From: Clusia tigrina
Taxonomy: Eukaryota > Arthropoda > Insecta > Diptera > Clusiidae
Assembly: GCA_920105625.2 (NCBI GenBank)
Contig: OV050031.1
Location: forward strand, 82,965,995-83,029,994
Reading direction: 5' to 3'
DNA: 64,000 nt
In this document: positions 41,501 through 56,300 of the stretch, piece after piece
How positions within the stretch are numbered: the first letter of the stretch is position 1
Layout: every line of letters starts with the position of its first letter
The notes under the pieces: model-generated
Told to the model about the DNA's origin: nothing
Seen by the model: the letters and a program-made list of their open reading frames with translations, nothing else
The model's database searches: none
Position numbers and translations under genes: made by a program

Positions 41501-44500
41501 CCGACTGAGGCAGATAAGGGTAGCTATAGGCTCAGAGAAGGCAGCAGACCCCCCAATCTACAGCGGCAGTGACTGAGACGCCTACAAAGATTCTGACAGA
41601 GGCTGCGCCGCCGACTGAGGCAGATAGGGGTGGATATAGGAATAGAGAAGGCAACAGGCCCCCAATCGACAGCGGTTACGACTGAGACGCCTACAGAGAT
41701 GCTGACCGAGGCTGCGACGCCGACTGAGACGCCGACTGAGGCAGATAGGGGCAGATATAGGCATAGAGAAGGCAGCAGACCCCCCAAATCGACAGCGGCA
41801 ACGACTGAGACGAATACAGAAACGCTGACAGAGGCTGCGACACCGATTGAGGCAGATAGGGGTAGATATAGGCATAGAGAAGGCAACATGCCCCCAATCG
41901 ACAGCGGCAACGACTGATACGCTTACTGAGGCGCTGACAGAGGCTGCGAGACCGACTGAGACGCCGACTGAGGCAGATAGCTGTGGATATAGGCATGGAG
42001 AAGGCAGAAGACCCCTCTGTCGACAGCGGCAGCGACTGAGACGCCTACAGAGACGGTTACAGAGGCTGCGACGCCGACTGAGGCCGATAGGGGTAGATAT
42101 AGGCAAAGAGAAGGTAGCAGACCCCCCAATCGACAGCGGCAGCGACTGAGAAGGCAACAGGCCCCCAATCGATAGCGGCAACGACTAAGACGCCTACAGA
42201 GACGCCGACAGAGGCTGCGACGCCGACTGAGACGCCGACTGATGCAGATAGGGGTAGATATAGGCATAAAGAAGGCACCAGACACCCCCAATCGACAGCG
42301 GCAGCGACTGAGACGCCTATAAAGATTCTGACAGAAGCTGCTCCGCCGACTGAGATGCCGACTGAGGCAAGTAGGGGTAGACATAGGCATAGAGAAATTA
42401 ACAGACCACCAATCGACAGCGGCAGCGACTGAGACGCCTACAGAAACGCTGACAGAGGCTGCGACACCGACTGAGGCAGATAGGGGTAGATATAGGCATA
42501 GAGAAGGCAACATGCCCCCAATCGACAGCGGCAACGACTGATACGCTTACTGAGGCGCTGACAGAGGCTGCGAGGCCGACTGAGACGCCGACTGAGGCAG
42601 ATAGCTGTGGATATAGGCATGGAGAAGGCAGAAGACCCCTCTGTCGACAGCGGCAGCGACTGAGACGCCTACAGAGACGGTTACAGAGGCTGCGACGCCG
42701 ACTGAGGCCGATAGGGGTAGATATAGGCAAAGAGAAGGTAGCAGACCCCCCAATCGACAGCGGCAGCGACTGAGAAGGCAACAGGCCCCCAATCGATAGC
42801 GGCAACGACTAAGACGCCTACAGAGACGCCGACAGAGGCTGCGACGCCGACTGAGGCAGATAGGGGTAGATATAGGCATAGAGATGGCAGCAGACCTCCC
42901 CATTCGACAGCGGCATTTACTGAGACGCCTATAGAGACGCTGACAGAGGCTGCGACGCCGACTGAGACGCCGACTGAGGCAGCTAGGGGTAGATATAGGC
43001 ATAGGGAAGGCAGCAGATCTCCCAATCGAGAGCGGCAGCGACTGAGACGCCTACAGACACGCTAACAGAGGCTGCGACGCCGACTGAGACGCCGACTGAG
43101 GCAGAGAGGGGTAGATATAGGCATATAGAAGGCAGCAGACACCTCAATTGACTGCGGCAGCGACTCAGACTCCTTCAGTGACGCTGACAGAGGATGCGAC
43201 GCCGACTGAGGCGGATAAGGGTAGATATAAGCATAGGGAAGGCAGCAGACCCCCCAATCTACAGCGGCACCGACTGAGACGCCTACAGAGATGCCTCCAG
43301 AGGCTGCAACGCCGACTGAGGCAGATAGGGGTAGATATACGCATAGAGAAGGTAGCACACACCCTAATCGACAGCGGCAGCGACTGAGACTCCTACAGAA
43401 AAGCTGACAGAGGCTGCAACGCCGACTGAGACGCCGAGTGAGGCAGATAGGGGTAGATATAGGCATAGAGAAGGCACCAGACCCCCAATCGAGAGCGGCA
43501 GCGATTGAGACGACTACAGAAACGCTGACAGAGGCTGCGACACCGACTGAGGCAGATTGGGGTAGATATAGGCATAGAGAAGGCAGCAGACCCCTCAATC
43601 GACAGCGACAGCGACTGAGACTCCTTCAGAGACGCTGACAGAGGCTGCTACGACGACTGAGCCGCCGACTGAGGCAGATAAGTGTAGATATATTCATAGA
43701 GAATGCAGCAGACCCCCCAATCTACAGCGGGAGCGACTGAGACGCGTACAGAGACGCTGACAGACGCTGCGACGCCGACTGAGACGCCGACTGAGATACC
43801 GACTGAGGCAGATAGGGGTAGATATAGGCATAGAGAAGGCAGCAGACCCCCAAATCGACAGCGGCAGCAACTGAGACGCCTTCAAGAGGCTGACAGAGCC
43901 GGCGACACGGACTGAGGCAGATAGGGGTACATATAGGCATAGAGAAGGTAGCAGACTCCCCAATCGACCGCGGCAGCGACTGAGACTCCTACAGAAACGC
44001 TGACAGAGGCTGCGACGCCGACTGAGACGCCGAGTGAGGCAGATAGGGGTAGATATAGGCATAGAGAAGGCAGCAGACCCCCAATCGAGAGGGGCAGCGA
44101 CTGAGACGCCTACAGAGACGCTGACAGGGGATGCGACGCCGACTGTGGCAGATATTGGTAGATATAGGCATAGAGAAGGCAGCAGACCCCCCAATCGACA
44201 GCGGCAGCGACTGAGACGCCTGCAGAAACGCTGACAGAGGCTGCGACACGGACCGAGGCAGATAGGGGTACATATAGGCATAGAGAAGGCAACAGGCCCC
44301 CAATCGAGAGCGGCAACGACTGAGACGCCTAGAGAGACGCTGACAGAGGCTGCGACGCCGACTGAGGGAGATAGCGGTAGATATAGGCATAGAGATGGCA
44401 GCATACCCCCCATTCGACAGCGGGAACTACTGAGACGCCTACAGAGACGCTGACAGAGGCTGCGACGCCGACTGAGACGCCAACTGAGACAGATAGGGGT

Positions 44501-44682
44501 AGATATAGGCATAGGGAAGGCAGCAGATCTCCCAATCGACAGCGGCAGCGACTGAGACGCCTACAGAGACGCTAACAGAGGCTGCGACGCCGACTGAGAC
44601 GCCGACTGAGGCAGATAGGGGTAGATATAGGCATATAGAAGGCAGCAGACACCTCAATCGACAGCGGCAGCGACTCAGACTC

Positions 44683-47600
44683 CTTCAGTAGCGCTGACAG
44701 AGGATGCGATGCCGACTGAGACGCCGACTTAGGCGGATAAGGGTAGATATAAGCATAGAGAAGGCAGCAGACCCCCCCAATCTACAGCGGCACCGACTGA
44801 GACGCCTACAGCGACGCTTACAGAGGCTGCGACGCCGACTGAGGCAGATAGGGGTAGATATACGCATAGAGAAGGTAGCACACACCCCAATCGACAGCGG
44901 CAGCGACTGAGACTCCTACAGAAACGCTGACAGAGTCTGCAACGCCGACTGAGACGCCGAGTGAGGCAGATAGGGGTAGATATAGGCATAGAGAAGGCAC
45001 CAGACCCCTAATCGACAGCGGCAGCGACTAAGACGACTACAGAAACGCTGACAGAGGCTACGACGCCGACTGAGGTAGATAGGAGTAGATATAGGCATAG
45101 AGAAGGCAGCAGACACCCCAATCGACAGCGGCAGCCACTGAGGCGCCTACAGAAACGCTGACAAAAGCTGCGACGCCGACTGAGGCAGATAGGGGTAAAT
45201 ATAGGCATAGAGAAGGCAGCAGACTCCTCAATCGAGAGCGGCAGCGACTGAAACTCCTTCAGAGACGCTGACAGAGGCTGCGACCCCGACTAAGACGCCG
45301 ACTGAGGCAGATAAGGGTTGATATAGGCATAGAGAACCCAGCAGACTCCCCCAATCTACAGCGGCAGCGACTGAGATGCCTACAGAGACGCTTACAGAGG
45401 CTGTGACGCCGACTGAGGCAGATAAGGGTTGATATAGGCATAGAGAACCCAGCAGACTCCCCCAATCTACAGCGGCAGCGACTGAGATGCCTACAGAGAC
45501 GCTTACAGAGGCTGCGACGCCGACTGAGGCAGATAGGGGTAGATATACGCATAGAGAAGGTAGCAGACCCCCCAATCGACAGCGGCAGCGACTGAGACTC
45601 CTACAGAAACGCTGACAGAGGCTGCGACGACAACTGAGGCAGATAGGGGTGGATATAGGCATAGGGAAGGCAACAGGCTCCCCAATCGACAGCGGCAGCG
45701 ACTGAGACTGCTACAGAATCTCTGACAGAGGCTGCGACGCCGACTGAGACGCCGAGTGAGGCAAATAGGGGTAGATATAGGCATAGAGAAGGCAGCAGAC
45801 CACCCAATCGGCAGCGGCAGCGACTGAGACTCCTTCAGAGACGCTAACAGAGGCTGCGACGAAAAATGAGGCAGATAGGGCTACATATAGGCCTAGAGAA
45901 GGTAGCAGACCCCCCAATCGACAGCGGCAGCGACTGAGACTCCTACAGAAACGATAACAGAGGCTGCGACGCCAACTGAGACGCCGACTGAGGCAGATAA
46001 GGGTAGCTATAGGCTTAGAGAAAGCAGCAGACCCCCCAATCTACAGCGGCAGTGACTGAGACGCCTACAAAGATTCTGACAGAGGCTGCGCCGCCGACTG
46101 AGGCAGATAGGGGCAGATATAGGCATAGAGAAGGCAGCAGACCCCCCAAATCGACAGCAGCAACGACTGAGACGAATACAGAGACGTTGACAGAGGCTGC
46201 GACGCCGACTGAGATGCCGACTGAGGCAGTTAAGGGTAGATATAGGCATATAGAAGGCAGCAGACCTCTCAATCGACAGCGGCAGCGACTGAGACGCCTT
46301 CAGAGACGCTAACAGAGGCTGCGACGCCGACTGAGACGCCGACTGAGGCAGATAAGGGTAGCTATAGGCTTAGAGAAGGCAGCAGACCCCCCAATCTACA
46401 GCGGCAGTGACTGAGACGCCTACAGAATCGCTGACAGAGGCTGCGACGCCGACTGAGGCAGATAGGGGTAGATATACGCATAGAGAAGGTAGCAGACCCC
46501 CCAATCGACAGCGACTGAGAAGGCAACAGGCCCCATATCGAGAGCGGCAACGACTAAGACGTCTACAGAGACGCCGACAGAGGCTGCGACGCCGACTGAG
46601 ACGCCGACTGATGCAGATAGGGGTAGGCATAAAGAAGGCACCAGACACCCCCAATCGACAGCGGCAGCGACTGCGACGCCTACAAAGATTCTGACAGAGG
46701 CTGCGCCGCCGACTGAGATGCCGCCTGAGGCAAATAGGGGTAGACATAGAGAAATCAGCAGACCACCAATCGACAGCGGCAGCGACTGAGACGCCTACAG
46801 AAACGCTGACAGAGGCTGCGACACCGACTGAGGCAGATAGGAGTAGATATAGGCATAGAGAAGGCAACATGCCCCCAATCGACAGCGGCAACGACTGAGA
46901 CGCTTACAAAGGCGCTGACAGAGGCTGCGAGGCCGACTGAGACGCCGACTGAGGCAGATAGCTGTGGATATAGGCATGGAGAAGGCAGAAGACCCCTCAA
47001 TCGATAGCGGCAGCGACTGAGACGCCTATAGAGACGGTTACAGAGGCTGCGACGCGGATTGAGGCAGATAGGGGTAGATATAGGCAAAGAGAAGGTAGCA
47101 GACCCCCCAGTCGACAGCGGCAGCGACTGAGATGGCAACAGGCCCCCAATCGACAGCGGCAACGACTGAGACGCCTACAGAGACGCTGACAGAGGCTGCG
47201 ATGCCGACTGAGGGAGATAGGGGTAGATATAGGCATAGAGATGGAAGCAGACCCCCCATTCGACAGCGGCAACTACTGAGGCGCCTACAGAGACGCTGAC
47301 AGAGGCTGCGACGCCGACTGAGACGCCGGCTGAGGCAGATAGGGGTAGATATAGGCATAGGGAAGGCAGCAGATCTCCCAATCGACAGCGGCAGCGACTG
47401 AGACGCCTACATAGACGCTAACAGAGGCTGCGACGCCGACTGAGGCAGATAGGGGTAGATATAGGCATATAGAAGGCAGCAGACCACCAAACGACAGCGG
47501 CAGCGACTGAGACGCCTACAGGAACGCTGACAGAGGCTGCGACACCGACTGAGACAGATAGGGGTAGATATAGGCATAGAGAAGGCAACATGCCCCCAAT

Positions 47601-49188
47601 CGACAGCGGCAACGACTGAGACGCTTACAGAGGCGCTGACAGAGGCTGCGAGGCCGACTGAAACGCCGACTGAGGCAGATAGGGGTGGATATAGGCATGG
47701 AGAAGGCAGAAGACCCCTCAATCGACAGCGGCAGCGACTGAGACGCCTACAGAGACGCTTACAGAGGCTGCGACGCCGACTGAGGCATATAGGGGTAGAT
47801 ATAGGCAAAGAGAAGGTAGCAGACCCCCCCGTCGACAGCGGCAGCGACTGAGATGGCAACAGGCCCCCAATCGAGAGCGGCAACGACTGAGACGCCTACA
47901 GAGACGCTGACAGAGGCTGCGACGCCGACTGAGGGAGATAGGGGTAGATATAGGCATAGAGATGGCAGCAGACCTCCCCATTCGACAGCGGCAGCTACTG
48001 AGACGCCTATAGAGACGCTGATAGAGGCTGCGACGCCGACTGAGACGCCGACTGAGGCAGCTAGGGGTAGATATAGGCATAGGGAAGGCAGCAGATCTCC
48101 CAATCGAGAGCGGCAGCGACTGAGACGCCTACAGACACGCTAACAGAGGCTGCGACGCCGACTGAGACGCCGACTGAGGCAGATAGGGGTAGATATAGGC
48201 ATATAGAAGGCAGCAGACACCTCAATTGACTGCGGCAGCGACTCAGACGCCTACAGAGATGCTTACAGAGGCTGCGACGCCGACTGAGGCAGATAGGGGT
48301 AGATATAGGCATAGAGAAGGCAACATGCCCCCAATCGACAGCGGCAACGACTGAGACGCTTACAAAGGCGCTGACAGAGGCTGCGAGGCCGACTGAGATG
48401 CCGAATGAGGCAGATAGCTGTGGATATAGGCATGGAGAAGGCAGAAGACCCCTCAATCGACAGCGGCAGCGACTGAGACTCCTACAGAAAAGCTGACAGA
48501 GGCTGCGACGCCGACAGAGACGCCGAGTGAGGCAGATAGGGGTAGATATAGGCATAGAGAAGGCACCAGACCCCCAATCGAGAGCGGCAGCGATTGAGAC
48601 GACTACAGAAACGCTGACAGAGGCTGCGACACCGACTGAGGCAGATTGGGGTAGATATAGGCATAGAGAAGGCAGCAGACCCCTCAATCGACAGCGACAG
48701 CCACTGAGACTCCTTCAGAGACGCTGACAGAGGCTGCTACGACGACTGAGCCGCCGACTGAGGCAGATAAGTGTAGATATATTCATAGAGAATGCAGCAG
48801 ACCCCCCAATCTACAGCGGGAGCGACTGAGACGCGTACAGAGACGCTGACAGACGCTGCGACGCCGACTGAGGGAGATAGCGGTAGATATAGGCATAGAG
48901 ATGGCAGCAGACCCCCCATTCGACAGCGGCAACTACTGAGACGCCTACAGAGACGCTGACAGAGGCTGCGACGCCGACTGAGACGCCAACTGAGGCAGAT
49001 AGGGGTAGATATAGGCATAGGGAAGGCAGCAGATCTCCCAATCGACAGCGGCAGCGACTGAGACGCCTACAGAGACGCTGACAGAGGCTGCGACGCCGAC
49101 TGAGACGCCGACTGAGGCAGATAGGGGTAGATATAGGCATATAGAAGGCAGCAGACACCTCAATCGACAGCGGCAGCGACTCAGACTC
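44683..49188. repeat. Nested higher-order unit, 4506 bp (second 17.8-kb copy)
   Basis: Counterpart of 26901-31406, at an offset of 17782 and the same length of 4506 bp. Confidence 0.82.
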
Positions 49189-52100
49189 CTTCAGTAACGC
49201 TGACAGAGGATGCGATGCCGACTGAGACGCCGACTTAGGCGGATAAGGGTAGATATAAGCATAGAGAAGGCAGCAGACCCCCCCAATCTACAGCGGCACC
49301 GACTGAGACGCCTACAGCGACGCTTACAGAGGCTGCGACGCCGACTGAGGCAGATAGGGGTAGATATACGCATAGAGAAGGTAGCACACACCCCAATCGA
49401 CAGCGGCAGCGATTGAGACTCCTACAGAAACGCTGACAGAGGCTGCAACGCCGACTGAGACGCCGAGTGAGGCAGATAGGGGTAGATATAGGCATAGAGA
49501 AGGCACCAGACCCCTAATCGACAGCGGCAGCGACTAAGACGACTACAGAAACGCTGACAGAGGCTACGACGCCGACTGAGGTAGATAGGAGTAGATATAG
49601 GCATAGAGAAGGCAGCAGACACCCAAATCGACAGCGGCAGCCACTGAGGCGCCTACAGAAACGCTGACAAAGGCTGCGACGCCGACTGAGACAGATAGGG
49701 GTAGATATAGGCATAGAGAAGGCAGCAGACTCCTCAATCGAGAGCGGCAGCGACTGAGACTCCTTCAGAGACGCTGACAGAGGCTGCGACCCCGACTAAG
49801 ACGCCGACTGAGGCAGATAAGGGTTGATATAGGCATAGAGAACCCAGCAGACTCCCCCAATCTACAGCGGCAGCGACTGAGATGCCTACAGAGACGCTTA
49901 CAGAGGCTGTGACGCCGACTGAGGCAGATAGGGGTAGATATACGCATAGAGAAGGTAGCAGACCCCCAATCGACAGCGGCAGCTACTGAGACGCCTACAG
50001 AGACGCTGACAGAGGCTGCGATGCCGACTGAATTAGATAGGGGTACATATAGGCATACTGAAGGTAGCAGACCCCCAATCGACAGCGGCAGCGACTGAGA
50101 CGCCTTCAGAGATGCTGACAGAGGCTGCGACGCCGACTGAGACGCCGACTGAGGCAGATAAGGGTAGATATTGGCATAGAGAAGGCAGCAGACACCCCAA
50201 TCGACGGCGGCAGCGACTGAAACGCCTACAGAGACGCTTACAGAGGCTGCGAAGCCGACTGAGGCAGATAGGGGACGATATACGCATAGAGAAGGTAGCA
50301 GAACCCCCAATCGACAGCGGCAGCGACTGAAACTCCTACAGAAACGCTGACAGAGGCTGCGACGACAACTGAGGCAGATAGGGGTGGATATAGGCATAGG
50401 GAAGGCAACAGGCTCCCCAATCGACAGCGGCAGCGACTGAGACTGCTACAGAATCTCTGACAGAGGCTGCGACGCCGACTGAGACGCCGAGTGAGGCAAA
50501 TAGGGGTAGATATAGGCATAGAATAGGCAGCAGACCACCCAATCGGCAGCTGCAGCGACTGAGACTCCTTCAGAGACGCTAACAGAGGCTGCGACGAAAA
50601 ATGAGGCAGATAGGGCTACATATAGGCCTAGAGAAGGTAGCAGACCCCCCAATCGACAGCGTCAGCGACTGAGACTCCTACAGAAACGGTAACAGAGGCT
50701 GCGACGCCAACTGAGACGCCGACTGAGGCAGATAAGGGTAGCTATAGGCTTAGAGAAGGCAGCAGACCCCCCAATCTACAGCGGCAGTGACTGAGACGCC
50801 TACAAAGATTCTGACAGAGGCTGCGCCGCCGACTGAGGCAGATAGGGGCAGATATAGGCATAGAGAAGGCAGCAGACCCCCCAAATCGACAGCAGCAACG
50901 ACTGAGACGAATACAGAGACGTTGACAGAGGCTGCGACGCCGACTGAGATGCCGACTGAGGCAGTTAAGGGTAGATATAGGCATAGAGAAGGCAGCAGAC
51001 CTCTCAATAGACAGCGGCAGCGACTGAGACGCCTTCAGAGGCGCTAACAGAGGCTGCGACGCCGACTGAGGCAGATAAGGGTAGCTATAGGCTTAGAGAA
51101 GGCAGCAGACCCCCCAATCTACAGCGGCAGTGACTGAGACGCCTACAGAATCGCTGACAGAGGCTGCGAAGCCGACTGAGGCAGATAGGGGTAGACATAG
51201 GCATAGAGAAGGTAGCAGACCCCCCAATCGACAGCGGCAGCTACTGAGAAGGCAACAGGCCCCAATCGAGAGCAGCAACGACTAAGACGCCTACAGAGAT
51301 GCTGACAGAGGCTGCGACGCCGACTGAGACGCCGACTGATGCAGATAGGGGTAGGCATAAAGAAGGCACCAGACACCCCCAATCGACAGCGGCAGCGACT
51401 GAGACGCCTACAAAGATTCTGACAGAGCCTGCGCCGCCGACTGAGATGCCGCCTGAGGCAAATAGGGGTAGACATAGAGAAATCAGCAGACCACCAATCG
51501 ACAGCGGCAGCGACTGAGACGCCTACAGAAACGCTGACAGAGGTTGCGACACCGACTGAGGCAGATAGGAGTAGATATAGGCATAGAGAAGGCAACATGC
51601 CCCCAATCGACAGCGGCAACGACTGAGACGCTTCCAAAGGCGCTGACAGAGGCTGCGAGGCCGACTGAGACGCCGAATGAGGCAGATAGCTGTGGATATA
51701 GGCATGGAGAAGGCAGAAGACCCCTCAATCGACAGCGGCAGCGACTGAGACGCCTATAGAGACGGTTACAGAGGCTGCGACGCGGACTGAGGCAGATAGG
51801 GGTAGATATAGGCAAAGAGAAGGTAGCAGACCCCCCAGTCGACAGCGGCAGCGACTGAGATGGCAACAGGCCCCCAATCGAGAGCGGCAACGACTGAGAC
51901 GCCTACAGAGACGCTGACAGAGGCTGCGATGCCGACTCAGCGAGATAGGGGTAGATATAGGCATAGAGATGGAAGCAGACCCCCCATTCGACAGCGGCAA
52001 CTACTGAGACGCCTACAGAGACGCTGACAGAGGCTGCGACGCCGACTGAGACGCCGGCTGAGGCAGATAGGGGTAGATATAGGCATAGGGAAGGCAGCAG

Positions 52101-53351
52101 ATCTCCCAGTCGACAGCGGCAGCGACTGAGACGCCTACATAGACGCTAACAGAGGCTGCGACGCCGACTGAGGCAGATAGGGGTAGATATAGGCATATAG
52201 AAGGCAGCAGACCACCAAACGACAGCGGCAGCGACTGAGACGCCTACAGGAACGCTGACAGAGGCTGCGACACCGACTGAGACAGATAGGGGTAGATATA
52301 GGCATAGAGAAGGCAACATGCCCTCAATCGACAGCGGCAACGACTGAGACGCTTACAGAGGCGCTGACAGAGGCTGCGAGGCCGACTGAGACGCCGACTG
52401 AGGCAGATAGGGGTGGATATAGGCATGGAGAAGGCAGAAGACCCCTTAATCGACAGCGGCAGCGACTGAGACGCCTACAGAGACGGTTACAGAGGCTGCG
52501 ACGCCGACTGAGGCATATAGGGGTAGATATAGGCAAAGAGAAGGTAGCAGACCCCCCCGTCGACAGCCCCAGCGACTGAGATGGCAACAGGCCCCCAATC
52601 GAGAGCGGCAACGACTGAGACGCCTACAGAGACGCTGACAGAGGCTGCGACGCCGACTGAGGGAGATAGGGGTAGATATAGGCATAGAGATGGCAGCAGA
52701 CCCCATTCGACAGCGGCAGCGACTGACACGCCTACAGAGACGCTAACAGAGGCTGCGACGCCGACTGAGGCGCCGACTGAGGCAGATAGGGGTAGATATA
52801 GGCATATAGAAGGCAGCAGACACCTCAATCGACAGCGGCAGCGACTCAGACTCCTTCAGTGACGCTGACAGAGGCGCCGACTGAGGCAGATAGGCATAGA
52901 TATACGCATAGAGAAGGTAGCACACACCCCAATCGACAGCGGCAGCGACTGAGATGGCAACAGGCCCCCAATCGAGAGCGGCAACGACTGAGAAGCCTAC
53001 AGAGACGCTGACAGAGGCTGCGACGCCGACTGAGGGAGATAGGGGTAGATATAGGCCTAGAGATGGCAGCAGAAACCCCCATTCGACAGCGGCAACTACT
53101 GAGACGCCTACAGAGACGCTGACAGAAGCTGCGACGCCGACTGAGACGCCAACTGAGGCAGATAGGGGTAGATATAGGCATAGGGAAGGCAGCAGATCTC
53201 CCAATCGACAGCGGCAGCGACTGAGACGCCTACAGAGACGCTAACAGAGGCTGCGACGCCGACTGAGACGCCGACTGAGGCAGATAGGGGTAGATATAGG
53301 CATATAGAAGGCAGCAGACACCTCAATCGACAGCGGCAGCGACTCAGACTC
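49189..53351. repeat. Nested higher-order unit, 4163 bp (second 17.8-kb copy)
   Basis: Counterpart of 31407-35570, shorter by 1 bp because of the single-base difference near 33480/51260. Confidence 0.8.
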
Positions 53352-56300
53352 CTTCAGTAACGCTGACAGAGGATGCGATGCCGACTGAGACGCCGACTTA
53401 GGCGGATAAGGGTAGATATAAGCATAGAGAAGGCAGCAGACCCCCCCAATCTACAGCGGCACCGACTGAGACGCCTACAGCGACGCTTACAGAGGCTGCG
53501 ACGCCGACTGAGGCAGATAGGGGTAGATATACGCATAGAGAAGGTAGCACACACCCCAATCGACAGCGGCAGCGATTGAGACTCCTACAGAAACGCTGAC
53601 AGAGGCTGCAACGCCGACTGAGACACCGAGTGAGGCAGATAGGGGTAGATATAGGCATAGAGAAGGCACCAGACCCCTAATCGACAGCGGCAGCGACTAA
53701 GACGACTACAGAAACGCTGACAGAGGCTACGACGCCGACTGAGGTAGATAGGAGTAGATATAGGCATAGAGAAGGCAGCAGACACCCCAATCGACAGCGG
53801 CAGCCACTGAGGCGCCTACAGAAACGCTGACAAAGGCTGCGACGCCGACTGAGACAGATAGGGGTAGATATAGGCATAGAGAAGGCAGCAGACTCCTCAA
53901 TCGAGAGCGGCAGCGACTGAGACTCCTTCAGAGACGCTGACAGAGGCTGCGACCCCGACTAAGACGCCGACTGAGGCAGATAAGGGTTGATATAGGCATA
54001 GAGAACCCAGCAGACTCCCCCAATCTACAGCGGCAGCGACTGAGATGCCTACAGAGACGCTTACAGAGGCTGTGACGCCGACTGAGGCAGATAGGGGTAG
54101 ATATACGCATAGAGAAGGTAGCAGACCCCCAATCGACAGCGGCAGCTACTGAGACGCCTACAGAGACGCTGACAGAGGCTGCGATGCCGACTGAATTAGA
54201 TAGGGGTACATATAGGCATACTGAAGGTAGCAGACCCCCAATCGACAGCGGCAGCGACTGAGACGCCTTCAGAGATGCTGACAGAGGCTGCGACGCCGAC
54301 TGAGACGCCGACTGAGGCAGATAAGGGTAGATATTGGCATAGAGAAGGCAGCAGACACCCCAATCGACGGCGGCAGCGACTGAAACGCCTACAGAGACGC
54401 TTACAGAGGCTGCGAAGCCGACTGAGGCAGATAGGGGACGATATACGCATAGAGAAGGTAGCAGAACCCCCAATCGACAGCGGCAGCGACTGAAACTCCT
54501 ACAGAAACGCTGACAGAGGCTGCGACGACAACTGAGGCAGATAGGGGTGGATATAGGCATAGGGAAGGCAACAGGCTCCCCAATCGACAGCGGCAGCGAC
54601 TGAGACTGCTACAGAATCTCTGACAGAGGCTGCGACGCCGACTGAGACGCCGAGTGAGGCAAATAGGGGTAGATATAGGCATAGAGAAGGCAGCAGACCA
54701 CCCAATCGGCAGCTGCAGCGACTGAGACTCCTTCAGAGACGCTAACAGAGGCTGCGACGAAAAATGTGGCAGATAGGGCTACATATAGGCCTAGAGAAGG
54801 TAGCAGACCCCCCAATCGACAGCGTCAGCGACTGAGACTCCTACAGAAACGGTAACAGAGGCTGCGACGCCAACTGAGACGCCGACTGAGGCAGATAAGG
54901 GTAGGTATAGGCTTAGAGAAGGCAGCAGACCCCCCAATCTACAGCGGCAGTGACTGAGACGCCTACAAAGATTCTGACAGAGGCTGCGCCGCCGACTGAG
55001 GCAGATAGGGGCAGATATAGGCATAGAGAAGGCAGCAGACCCCCCAAATCGACAGCAGCAACGACTGAGACGAATACAGAGACGTTGACAGAGGCTGCGA
55101 TGCCGACTGAGATGCCGACTGAGGCAGTTAAGGGTAGATATAGGCATAGAGAAGGCAGCAGACCTCTCAATCGACAGCGGCAGCGACTGAGACGCCTTCA
55201 GAGGCGCTAACAGAGGCTGCGACGCCGACTGAGGCAGATAAGGGTAGCTATAGGCTTAGAGAAGGCAGCAGACCCCCCAATCTACAGCGGCAGTGACTGA
55301 GACGCCTACAGAATCGCTGACAGAGGCTGCGACGCCGACTGAGGCAGATAGGGGTAGATATACGCATAGAGAAGGTAGCAGACCCCCCAATCGACAGCGA
55401 CTGAGAAGGCAACAGGCCCCAAATCGAGAGCGGCAACGACTAAGACGTCTACAGAGACGCCGACAGAGGCTGCGACGCCGACTGAGACGCCGACTGATGC
55501 AGATAGGGGTAGGCATAAAGAAGGCACCAGACACCCCCAATCGACAGCGGCAGCGACTGAGACGCCTACAAAGATTCTGACAGAGCCTGCGCCGCCGACT
55601 GAGATGCCGCCTGAGGCAAATAGGGGTAGACATAGAGAAATCAGCAGACCACCAATCGACAGCGGCAGCGACTGAGACGCCTACAGAAACGCTGACAGAG
55701 GCTGCGACACCGACTGAGGCAGATAGGAGTAGATATAGGCATAGAGAAGGCAACATGCCCCCAATCGACAGCGGCAACGACTGAGACGCTTCCAAAGGCG
55801 CTGACAGAGGCTGCGAGGCCGACTGAGACGCCGAATGAGGCAGATAGCTGTGGATATAGGCATGGAGAAGGCAGAAGACCCCTCAATCGACAGCGGCAGC
55901 GACTGAGACGCCTATAGAGACGGTTACAGAGGCTGCGACGCGGACTGAGGCAGATAGGGGTAGATATAGGCAAAGAGAAGGTAGCAGACCCCCCAGTCGA
56001 CAGCGGCAGCGACTGAGATGGCAACAGGCCCCCAATCGAGAGCGGCAACGACTGAGACGCCTACAGAGACGCTGACAGAGGCTGCGATGCCGACTCAGCG
56101 AGATAGGGGTAGATATAGGCATAGAGATGGAAGCAGACCCCCCATTCGACAGCGGCAACTACTGAGACGCCTACAGAGACGCTGACAGAGGCTGCGACGC
56201 CGACTGAGACGCCGGCTGAGGCAGATAGGGGTAGATATAGGCATAGGGAAGGCAGCAGATCTCCCAATCGACAGCGGCAGCGACTGAGACGCCTACATAG

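Larger units (their letters stand above)
36851..54159. repeat. 17.8-kb duplication, copy 2
   Basis: Near-identical partner of 19062-36378. In the stretches I compared, copies differ by isolated single bases over hundreds of bases. For example, 25912-26730 and 43694-44512 differ at one predicted residue when translated. Such identity next to much more diverged neighbouring monomers implies a recent event, or an assembly artefact such as a collapsed or duplicated haplotype. Confidence 0.92.
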
